Shown here in pieces: positions 10,639 to 22,600 of a DNA stretch of 64,000 nt. Below the pieces are notes generated by a model. That model did not search any database, was not told where the DNA came from, and saw nothing but the letters and a program-made list of their open reading frames with translations. Where the stretch lies: positions 24,299-88,298 of the forward strand of contig WFMF01000621.1 in NCBI GenBank assembly GCA_011033025.1, written 5' to 3'. Made by a program: the position numbers and the translations under genes. The stretch comes from Beroe forskalii. Taxonomy: Eukaryota > Ctenophora > Nuda > Beroida > Beroidae. The stretch's first letter is position 1, and the number at the start of each line of letters is the position of its first letter.

Positions 10639-12931
10639 CAGGGCGCAGCCACGGAAAAATTCCTCCGAAGGGCCGAGGGCATCGAGAAAGCATCCCCGGC
10701 CCGAAGGACCGGGATGCTGCCTGAGAGCATCTGCCCGAAGGGCCGAGGGCAATAAACAGGCCAGCAGTCCCGGCCCGAAGGGCCTGGAACTGCTGGCCAG
10801 ACTTCTAACAAGCCAGTAATACCATTATGAAGTGCTAAAAGTGGTAGCGGAACCGTTTTCAAGTATTGAAAATACGTTTGCCAGCGCCTATTATATAAAA
10901 ATACAGTAAATCGCGAAAATCGCGATTTTCGAGTCGCGTTTTCAACATGTTAATTCAATCTGTTGGTCATGAAAATTTGTACAGGCGTAGTCCATAACAT
11001 AAATAACAAACCCTGTAAATTTCATGAAAATCGACCGCGTCGTTTTCTCACAATAAATTATCAAAAAAACGCTATTTTATCAAAAATTAGAACATGGACT
11101 ACGACGACCCGACCCGACCCGACTCGATGATAAAAATTGTGTTTGAGTGTTCTCGAGAACCATAAAAGATAGAATCATAATCTAAACGGCATATGAAACT
11201 TCAGAATGATGTGCGTGCATTAGGCCATATAATATTTTAAATTGACGATTCCTTAATTGGTTAATTGGCCAATTAAAGTGATTATCGCGCATAACTCCAA
11301 AAGTAAAAATGTTAGCGTCTCAATTCTAACGGCATCATTAATTTAAATCAAAATTACAATTTGTACGTCTAATTTAAGTACCAGTTGCCTGACGCTTAAT
11401 TAGTTAATTGGCCAATTAAAGTAATTATCGCCTATAACTCAAAAAGTAAGAATGATAGCGACTTAATTCCAACGACATCACTAACTAAAGCTAAAATTAC
11501 GATTTTTACGTCTGATGTTAGCACCAGTTGCCCGCCGCTTAATTAGTTAATTGACCAATTAAGGTAATTATCGCCTATAACTCAAAAAGTAAGAATGATA
11601 GCGACTTAATTCCAACGACATCACTAACTAAAGCCAAAATTACGATTTGTACGTCTTATTTAAGTACCAGTTGCCCGCCGCTTAATTAGTTAATTGGCCA
11701 ATTAAAGTAATTATCGCCTATAACTGAAAAGTAAGAATGATAGCGACTTAATTTCTACGGCATCACTAACTTACGTCGAAATTACGATTTATTCGTTTAA
11801 TCTAAGTACAGGTTGCCCGTCGCTTAATTAGTTAATTGACCCATTAAAGTAATTATCGCCTAAAACTCAAAAAGTAAGAATGATAGCGACTTTATTTCTA
11901 CGGCACGAGTAATTTACGCCGAAATTACGATTTATTCGTTTAATCTAAGTACCGGTTGCCCGCCGCTTAATAAGTTAATTGGCCAATTAAAGTAATTATC
12001 GCAAATAACTCAAAAAGTAAAAATGTTAGCGTCTCAATTTCAACAACATCATCAATTTAAGCCAAAACTACGAATAATTGGTTTAGTCGAAGTATCGGTT
12101 GCTAACCCCTTAATTAGTTAATTGACCAATTAAAGTCATTATCGCCTATAACGCAAAAAGTAAAAATGATAGCGACGTAATTCTCACGTTTAGAGCATGA
12201 AAGTTCTTGGCAGTAGCAATCATCACAACTTGAACTGATTGTCGTAAGTTTTATGCCAAAAAAGAGTGATATGGATAGCCAAAACAATTGAAAATTGTTT
12301 AGTTACGCAGCCACTCCAGTACCTAAAATTATACGATTAAAACTATTGATATGAGTTCAAATCGCAGCCTGTCCGTGGCGGTGTGCTTTGGTTACCAAGA
12401 AATATCTTGGTCACGCATAATATGATGTGAGCTTATTACACAGTACACCGTTCTACTTCATTCTTGTCGAATATCTTCACAATCGCGATGTTGTCACTCC
12501 AACCATAATAAGTGTGACTACGTGTTTCCTAACGGCATTATAAAAGTAGTGGACTCGTTTTTACATTGCAATCGCCCTCAAAGTCGCTAAAAGATGACGA
12601 TTTCAATCATCAAATAGGGATGAACGTAGGATTAATTTCAGCATGCGTTCAAGCCTTTTCACGTGAAGTCGTGAAAACACCCTTCAAAGAATGCTAGAAA
12701 TTATAGGTACTTTCTTTACGCGTCCACTCACGCTTAATTAGTTAACTGAAGGAGATTCAAACGGCAGTGAGTTGATGAATGTTAATTTCTGCTTATTTCT
12801 TAGTAACCAAAGCACACCGCCACGGACAGGCTGCGATTTAAACTCATATCAATAGTTTTAATCGTATAATTTTAGGTACTGGAGTGGCTGCGTAACCCAA
12901 ACAATTTTCAATTGTTTTAGTCTATGTATAC
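10639..12931. mobile_element. Foldback element FB1 copy B, divergent left arm and centre
   Basis: Begins with TCAGGGCGCAGCCACGG, then a degenerate hairpin cluster (about 10670-10800) and a unique stretch that matches other copies with many substitutions. Next is a tandem array of about 140-bp units (about 11240-12190). The centre (about 12270-12928) is a foldback whose arms read GATAGCCAAAACAATTG and inverse; its interior (about 12400-12800) is not shared with other copies. The right arm is absent: copy C starts immediately after. Its divergence marks a separate subfamily. Confidence 0.75.
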
Positions 12932-12979
12932 ATCAGGGCGCTGGCAAGCGCTCGCGGCCACGTTATGGGGTCTCTGGAC

Positions 12980-13121
12980 GAGGGCATCTGCCCGAAGGGC
13001 AGATGCCCTCGGCCCGAAGGGCCGAGGCATCTCCGAACGATCAACAACCCCGCCCAAGGGCAGGGTGCTGCCATCGGCCCGAAGGGCCGATGGCAGTCCC
13101 GGCCCGAAGGGCCGGGACTGC
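12980..13121. repeat. Cluster of four near-perfect hairpins with three-base loops
   Basis: Hairpins: 12980-13010 (14-bp stem), 13002-13031, 13069-13095 (12-bp stem) and 13093-13121 (13-bp stem). Each centres on CCCGAAGGG, giving loop GAA closed by C-G on this strand and TTC on the other. The first two overlap by sharing GATGCCCTC, so that segment can pair left or right but not both. Confidence 0.9.
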
Positions 13122-13582
13122 TGGCCAGACACAGTAAAAGAGCCAGCAGTACCAGCACGAAGTGCTGAAAGTCGTAGCGGAACCAATTTTCATGTTTTGA
13201 AAATGAGTTTGCCAGCGCCCACTATATAAAAATACAGTGATTTGCGAAAAACGCGATTTTCGAGTCGCGTTTAGACATGTTAACGAGCTCTGTTGGACAT
13301 GAAAATTTGCACAGTTGCAGTCCATTGTATAAAGAACAATCCCTGAAAATTTCATGAAAATCGGTCGCACCGTTTTTTCACAATAAATTGTCAAAAAAAT
13401 CCTGTTTTGCCAAAAATTAGTGTTATGGACGGTACGACGACGACGACGACTCCTCCTCCCACCACAAAACGGGAAAACACTTCACGGGAGAACCATAAAA
13501 GATAGAACCGTAATCTAAACGGCATTTGAAACTCTAGAATGAGGTGCGTGCACTAGGGCATGTTAAAAATATTTTCGCCAAA

Positions 13583-14475
13583 TCCTTAATTGGATAATTG
13601 ACCAATTAAAGTAATTATCGCTTATAACTCAGAAAGTAAAAATGATAGCGGCTTAATTCCAACGGTATCATTAACTAGAGCCATAATAACGTTATATGTG
13701 TTTAATTTGCGTACCGGTTTTCAACCGCCTAATGAGATAATTGGCCAATTAAAGTAATTATCGCGTATAACTCTGAAAGTAGAAATGATAGCGACTTAAT
13801 TCCAACGGTATCATTAACTAGAGCCAAAATAACGTTATATGCTTTTAATTTGAGTACCGGTTTTCAACCGGCTAATGAGATAATTGGCCAATTAAAGTAA
13901 TTATCGCTTATAGCTCAGAAAGTAGAAATGATAGCGACTTTATTCCAACGATATCATTAACTTAAGCCAAAATAACGCTTTATACGTCTAACTTGAGTAC
14001 CGGCTCTCAACCGCCTAATGAGATAATTGACCAATTAAAGTAATTATCGTGTATAACTCGAAAACAAAAGATGATAACGACTTAATTCTAACGGCATCAT
14101 TAACTAGAGCCAAAATTACGTTTTATACGGTTAACTTGAGTACCTGTTCTCAACCGCCTATGAGATAATTGACCAATTTAAGTAATTATCGTGTATAACT
14201 CGAAAACAAAAGATGACAACGACTTAATTCTAACGGCATCATTAACTAGAGCCAAAATTACGGATTATACGTTAATTTGAGTACAGGTTGTCAACCGCGT
14301 AATTGAATAATTGGCCAATTAAAGTTATTATCTCGTATAGCTCAAAAATTAAAAATGATACCGACTTAATTCTAACGGTATTATTTACTAGAGCCGAAAT
14401 TACGTTTTGTACATTAAATTTGAGTACCGGTTGTAAACTGCTTTAATGAAATAATTGACTAATAAAAGCAATTAT
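13583..14475 (+). repeat. 143-bp tandem repeat array in FB1 copy C left arm
   Basis: About six units; AATGAGATAA recurs at 13731, 13874 and 14017, a spacing of 143 bp. Each unit has TAATTGRCCAATTAAAG, AAATGATAGCGACTTAATT and GAGTACCGGTT. Arrays of the same unit occur at about 7511-8405, 31640-32530 and, inverted, at 9350-9966 and 15180-15905. Confidence 0.88.
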
Positions 14476-16377
14476 CTCAACTTGTACTGGATGTAGTAAG
14501 TTTTTTGCCAAAAAAGAGTGATATGGATAGCCAAAAACAATTGAAAATTGTTTGGGTTTCGCAGCCACTCCAGTACCTAAAATAATACGATAAAAATTAT
14601 TGATATGAATTTTAATCGCAGCCCGGTCGTGGCGGTGCACGGTGGTAGTAGACCACTGCAATTTCAATGTAGTAATGGAATAACAGCTCTTTAATTCATT
14701 GTGTAAATCCCTCTTTGACTTTGTCAAGATCGAGCTGTACCTAAACACAGAAATGTGATAAACGTATTGGTCAAATCGAATAGCTTTGCAAACATTAACA
14801 AAATGCACCGCCACGACTGGGCTGCGATTAAAACTCATATCAATAATTTTTATCGTATTATTTTAGGTACTGGAGTGGCTGCGAAACCCAAACAATTTTA
14901 CAATTGAAATTGTTTGGGGCCAGCAGCCACTCAGTACCTAAAATAATACAACCAATTTACCAATACGTTTAACATTTCTGTGTTTAGGTACAGGGTGGTC
15001 TTGAAATTGCAGTGGTCTACAAAATGCACCGCCGTCAGACTGCGATTAAATTCATATCAATAATTTTTATCGTATTATTTTAGGTACTGAGTGGCTGCGA
15101 AACCCAAACAATTTTCAATTAACGTTTTATTATCCATATCACTCTTTTTGGCAAAAAAACTTACTACATCCAGTACAAGTTGAGATAATTGCTTTTATTA
15201 GTCAATTATTTCATTAAAGCAGTTGTTTTCGGTATTTATGTACAAAATAACTCTAGTAAATAATACCGTTAAATTGTCATCATTTTTAATTTTTGAGCTA
15301 TACGAGATAATACTTTAATTGGCCAATTATTCAATTACGCGGTTGACAACCTGTACTCAAATTAACGTATAATCCGTAATTTTGGCTCTAGTTAATGATG
15401 CCGTTAGAATTAAGTCGTTATCATCTTTGTTTTCGAGTTATACACGATAATTACTTTAATTGGTCAATTATCTCATTAGGCGGTTGAGAACAGGTACTCA
15501 AGTTAACCGTATAAAACGTGATTTTGGCTCTAGTTAATGATGCCGTTAGAATTAAGTCGCTATCATTTCTACTTTTCGGGTTATGCGATAATTACTTTAA
15601 TTGGTCAATTATCTCATTAGCGGTTGAAACCGGTACCAAATTAAGCATATAACGTTATTTTGGCTCTAGTTAATGATACCGTTGAATTAAGTCGCTATCA
15701 TTTCTACTTTCGAGTTATACGCGATAATTACTTTAATTGGCCAATTATCTCATTAGGCGGTTGAAAACCGGTACGCAAATTAAACACATATAACGTTATT
15801 GTGGCTCTAGTTAATGATACCGTTGGAATTGAGCCACTATCATTTTTACTTTCTGAGTTATAAGCGATAATTACTTTAATTGGTCAATTATCCAATTAAG
15901 GATTTGGCGAAAATATTTTTAACATGCCCTAGTGCACGCACCTCATTCTAGAGTTTCAAATGCCGTTTAGATTACGGTTCTATCTTTTATGGTTCTCCCG
16001 TGAAGTGTTTTCCCGTTTTGTGGTGGGAGGAGGAGGAGGAGGAGGAGGAGGAGTCGTCGTCGTCGTACCGTCCATAACACTAATTTTTGGCAAAACAGGA
16101 TTTTTTTGATAATTTATTGTGAAAAAACGGTGCGACCGATTTTCATGAAATTTTCAGGGATTGTTCTTTATACAATGGACTACAACTGTGCAAATTTTCA
16201 TGTCCAACAGAGCTCGTTAACATGTCTAAAACGCGACTCGAAAATCGCGTTTTTCGCAAATCACTGTATTTTTATATAGTGGGCGCTGGCAAACTCATTT
16301 TTCAAAACATGAAAATTGGTTCCGCTACAACTTTCAGCACTTAGTGCTGGTACCGCTGGCTCTTTTACTGTGTCTGG

Positions 16378-16535
16378 CCAGCAGTCCCGGCCCTTCGGGC
16401 CGGGACTGCTGCCATCGGCCCTTCGGGCCGATGGCAGCACCCCGCCCTTTGGGCGGGGTTGCTGATCGTTCGGAGATGCCCTCGGCCCTTCGGGCCGAGG
16501 GCATCTGCCCTTCGGGCAGATGCCCTCGTCCAGAG
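16378..16535. repeat. Hairpin cluster in FB1 copy C, right arm
   Basis: Inverted copy of 12980-13121. It contains consecutive palindromes centred on GGCCCTTCGGGCC plus CCCGCCCTTTGGGCGGG. The last two overlap at GAGGGCATC, as in the left arm. Confidence 0.88.
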
Positions 16536-16576
16536 ACCCCATAACGTGGCCGCGAGCGCTTGCCAGCGCCCTGATA

Positions 16577-17556
16577 TATGTGCAGCAACATACCTCAGGG
16601 GGTTGCTAAGAGAATCAAAAGAATTTGTTCTGAAGAATCTGAATATTTTAAACATAAAATTTCTCATATCAATCATTTTGTCAACAGAGGTTATAGCCGT
16701 GATTTTATTTCAACAGAATTTGATAAATGTGATACTTTAGACAGATATGATCTTATAGGTGACCCGGAAATTAGTTTTAATGTAGAAAGTAAAGAGAGTG
16801 GCAGGAGAGTTCCACTAGTTTTGGACTTCCATCCAAGTTATGCAGGGGCTTCAAGAGCTGTTAACAAACATAAAGACCTGCTTGACTTGGATGATACTCT
16901 CAAGATGTTATCTCCAAAGATAAAATCTTTGTGACTTTCAGAAAGGCTAGGACGATTGGTGATTCTCTTGTACCTCATATTCGCGATAGCTCTAATAGCA
17001 ATAGTAAAGCTTTAGGTAATATCAATTGTGGAAAATGTAACTTATGTAAATTCTTCTTATCCGAGAATACAGTTAAAATACAGTCTTTAACTACCAAACA
17101 AATTCATAATATTAACCAATCTATTACTTGTGAAGATGAGCATGTAATTTATGTAATAACTGATCTAGTGTGTAATAAGCAGAATGTAGGCAGTACTGAT
17201 AGCACTATGAAACTTCGGTTTTCCAATCATAAAAGTCATATTAAGAAAAGGTTAACAGTTGTAGAGTGGCAGTTCATTATAACCAAAATAAGGCACATAA
17301 GTTTAGTATAGACAGTCAGGCTCAGTTTAACGCCACTCTAGCACAAGAATTAAAGGTCACCCTTGTAGATAAGGTTAAGCCTGAGCCATGGGATACCCCT
17401 GAAAGCATCACAAATAAGTTAAGTAAGAAAGAGGCTTATTGGCAACACCAACTTAAAACTTTTGAATCAGATGGAGGGCTGAACATCCGTAATGAGCGCA
17501 TAATAGCCAATAAGCGACACAAAGCAATTAATCCCATGACTTTAGATAGGCACTAG
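16577..17556 (+). pseudogene. 5'-truncated Penelope-like element, C-terminal part with frameshifts
   Basis: Begins inside the coding sequence at VCSNIPQGVAKRIKRICS, equivalent to about residue 680 of the complete PLE. It runs through the Cys cluster and the GIY-YIG domain to the ORF end. It is nearly identical to 5646-6600 at first and more diverged towards the 3' end. At least two single-base losses break the frame: one near 16903 after DTLK, one near 17250 in the poly-lysine codons. The start abuts the TA-rich terminus of FB1 copy C, a typical 5'-truncated insertion. It cannot encode a functional protein. Confidence 0.9.
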
Positions 17557-18837
<1,281 letters not shown>

Positions 18838-19357
18838 GCGGGAAACTATTACGTCATCAACTTTTGGTATATATTATCGTCATAACTATATGTAAATGAA
18901 GGGTGTTTATGATGAAATCATTTCATACACATCTTGCCAATTTTGAATTTTTGAAAAATGTACCCGCCAAATTTGAATTTTTGAATAATGCAATGCTCCA
19001 GGTGATCATGAATGTGTAAACTCCTCTTAGAAAGATGTCAATTTTGACACATAACTTGAGGAAAAGAACGCAGGATGCTGAGCTTCAAATGCGGGGTGCG
19101 GGAACTATTACGTCATCAACTTTTGGTATATATTATCGTCATTACTATATGTAAATGAAGGGTGTTTATGATGAAATCATTTCATACACATCTTGCCAAT
19201 TTTGAATTTTTGAAAAATGTACCCGCCAAATTTGAATTTTTGAATAATGCAATGCTCCAGGTGATCATGAAGGTGTAAACTCAATTCCTCTTAGAAAGTT
19301 GTCTCTTGAGACACTAATCTTGAGGAGAAGAACGCCAGGTGTTGAGCTTCAAACTTG
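18838..19357 (+). repeat. Tandem duplication, about 258-bp unit, two copies
   Basis: Copies at about 18838-19095 and 19096-19357. Both start with GGGAACTATTACGTCATCAA (first copy with one extra A) and include two near-identical internal lines ending TTTGAATTTTTGAA. The second half of the unit has diverged more than the first. Confidence 0.85.
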
Positions 19358-19682
19358 CCCGAACATGCCCAAACTCACACTTGTTACAATATAAATTATC
19401 CTTTTGTCATTACTAGACGTTAACAAAGGGCATTTATGACGAAACCTAATGTATTTTTGTAAACTGTCTTAACCACATCAAACCGTGCTTTCTCACTATA
19501 AATAACACTGAGCAAGCATATATATACACCTATGCAGGCTAAGAAACTTTTCAAAGAAAAGCAAAAAGGCCCGCATAGGTGTGCGTACGCGCCGCTTCCC
19601 AACGGGACAAACGTGCAAACAGGGAGAAGCGCGCCGCGCGCGAGCCACAGAAAAAATAAAATACATGTACAGCTACAGTGTT
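19358..19682. other. Unassigned spacer before the satellite
   Basis: Contains a short open frame on the minus strand (19420-19602) without support. A GC-rich patch (GCGCGCCGCGCGCGAGC) at about 19625-19645 stands out in AT-rich surroundings. Confidence 0.4.
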
Positions 19683-22600
19683 CACGCTTGGATCACTGTT
19701 TTGAGAGATAAAAATAGGGTTTTTTGGATTTTACAGGAAAACAAAGGAAAACTGGCGAATATCATTGGTTCAGTGGTTTCAGGCGCATAATTTATGACCA
19801 GATACACTTCTGTTTGACCACCATGAGACATCTACGCCCAATAAGGGGTCGAAAAAAGGCAGTTTTAAGCCCAAAAACGCGATTTCAACCCCCATAACAG
19901 ACAGAAAATGGCTGATTTCGGGATTCTGAAGTATGGTATGTCTTTCTTAGGTCGTCCATGGATGGCGTGCAAATTTTCAGCTCAATCGGCCAAAAGCTTT
20001 TCGATTTCAGTTTTGGGTGCCTCAGAAATGAATACACGCTTGGATCATTGTTTTTGAGAGGTAAAAATATGGTTTTAGTTTTACAGGAAAACAAAGGAAA
20101 ACTGGCGAATATCATTGGTTCAGTGGTTTCAGGCGCATAATTTATGACCAGATACACATCTATTTGACCACCCATGAGACATCTTCGCCCAATAAGGTTT
20201 GAAAAAAGGCAGTTTTTAAGCCCAAAAACGCGATTTCAACCCCCCATAACAGACAGAAAATGGCTGATTTCGGGATTCTGAAGTAGGGTTTGTCTTTCTT
20301 AGGTCGTCCATGGATGGCGTGCAAATTTTCAGCTCAATCGGCCAAAGCTTTTCGATTTCGGATTTTGGGTGCCTCAGAAATGAATACACGCTTGGATCAT
20401 TGTTTTGAGAGGTAAAATAGGGTTTTTAGTTTTACAGGAAAACAAAGGAAAACTGGCGAATATCATTGGTTCAGTGGTTTCAGGCGCATAATTTATGACC
20501 AGATACACTTCTATCTGACCACCCATGAGATATCTACGCCCAATAAGGGTCGAAAAAGGCAGTTTTAAGCCCAAAACGCGATTTCAACCCCCATAACAGA
20601 CAGAAAATGGCTGATTTCGGGATTCTGAAGTATGGTATGTCTTTCTTAGGTCGTCCATGGATGGCGTGCAAATTTTTCAGCTCAATCGGCCAAAGCTTTT
20701 CGATTTCGGATTTTGGGTGCCTCAAAAATGAATACACGCTTGGATCTCTGTTTTGAGAGATAAAAATAGGGTTTTTTGGATTTTACAGGAAAACAAAGGA
20801 AAACTGGCGAATATCATTGGTTCAGTGGTTTCAGGCGCATAATTTATGACCAGATACACTTCTATTTGACCACCCATGAGACAACTACGCCCAATAAGGG
20901 TCGAAAAAAGGCAGTTTTTAAGCCCAAAAACGAGACTTCAACCCCCCATAACAGACAGAAAATGGCTGATTTCGGGATTCTATGGTATGTCTTTCTTAGG
21001 TCGTCCACGGATGGCGTGCAAACTTTCAGCTCAATCGGCCAAAGCTTTTCGATTTCAGATTTTGGGGACCTCAGAAATGAATACACACCTCGATCACTGT
21101 TTTGAGAGGTAAAAGTAGGGTTTTTTGGATTTTACAGAAAAACAAAGGAAAACTGGCGAATATCATTGGTTCAGTGGTTTCAGGCGCATAATTTATGACC
21201 AGATACACTTCTATTTGACCACCCATGAGACATCTACGCCCAATAAGGGGTTTGAAAAAAGGCAGTTTTAAGCCCAAAACGCGATTTCAACCCCCATAAC
21301 AGACAGAAAATGGCTGATTTCGGGATTCTGAAGTATGGTATGTCTTTCTTAGGTCGTCCATGGATGGCGTGCAAAATTTCAGCTCAATCGGCCAAAGCTT
21401 TTCGATTTCGGATTTTGGTTGCCTCAGAAATGAATACACGCTTGGATCATTGTTTTGAGAGGTAAAAATATGGTTTTTTGGATTTTACAGGAAAACAAAG
21501 GAAAACTGGCGAATATCATTGGTTCAGTGGTTTCAGGCGCATAATTTATGACCAGATACACATCTATTTGATACGCCCACTTCTGTTTTTAAGCCAAAAA
21601 ACGACATTTCAACCCCCATAAGAGACAGAAAAAAAAGGCAGTTTTAAATACCCAAAAACGGTTTCAACCCCAACAAATACATTTGGTTTTCAGGATTCTT
21701 TATGTCTTTCTTAGGTCGTCCATGGATGGCGTGCAAATTTTCAGCTCAATCGGCCAAAGCTTTTCGATTTCGGATTTTGGGTGCCTCAGAAATGAAGATA
21801 CGCTTGGATCATTGTTTGAGAGGTAAAATATGGTTTTTGGATTTTACAGGAAAACAAAGGAAAACTGGCGAATATCATTGGTTCAGTGGTTTCAGGCGCA
21901 TAATTTATGACCAGATACACTTCTATTTGACCACCATGAGACATCTACGCCCAATAAGGGGCGAAAAAAGGCAGTTTTAAGCCCAAAAACGCGATTTCAA
22001 CCCCCATAACAGACAGAAAATGGCTGATTTCGGGATTCTGAAGTATGGTATGTCTTTCTTAGGTCGTCCATGGATGGCGTGCAAATTTTCAGCTCAATCG
22101 GCCAAAACTTTTTCGATTTCGGATTTTGGGTGCCTCAGAAATTTCATTGTTTTGGATAGGGTTTTGTTTTACAGGAAAACAAAGAGAAAAGAATATCATT
22201 GGTTGAGTGAGTGCCTCAGTAAAATATGGATCACTGTTTTTCGACCAAATAGGGTTTTAAGTTTTACAGGAAAACAAAGGAAAACTGGCGAATATCATTG
22301 GTTCAGTGGTTTCAGGCGCATAATTTATGACCAGATACACTTCTGTTTGACCACCATGAGACATCTACGCCCAATAAGGGGCGAAAAAGGCAGTTTTAAG
22401 CCCAAAACGCGATTTCAACCCCCATAACAGACAGAAAATGGCTGATTTCGGGATTCTGAAGTATGGTATGTCTTTCTTAGGTCGTCCATGGATGGCGTGC
22501 AAATTTTCAGCTCAATCGGCCAAAGCTTTTCGATTTCTTCGGATTTTTGGTGCCTCAGAAATGAATACACATGTTTTTTGGATCATTGTTTTTGAGAGGT

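Larger units (their letters stand above)
12932..16576. mobile_element. Foldback element FB1 copy C, most complete
   Basis: About 3.6 kb palindrome. The left arm starts with CATCAGGGCGCTGGCAAGCG and holds a hairpin cluster (12980-13121), a unique 400-bp part and about six 143-bp tandem repeats (13583-14475). The centre (about 14520-15130) contains a foldback unit and a degraded second one. The right arm mirrors the left: tandem repeats (about 15180-15905), the unique part, a TCC/GGA-rich stretch expanded at 16024-16055, and a hairpin cluster (16378-16535). It ends CCAGCGCCCTGATATA, next to a PLE fragment. No transposase is seen. Long arms with internal tandem repeats recall foldback elements of Drosophila; a relationship is only suggested. 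Confidence 0.82.

Noticed and set aside
10315..16591. Pro/Arg/Gly-rich frames over the FB1 hairpin clusters
   Set aside because: GC-rich palindromes give open frames on both strands; composition follows the hairpin sequence only.
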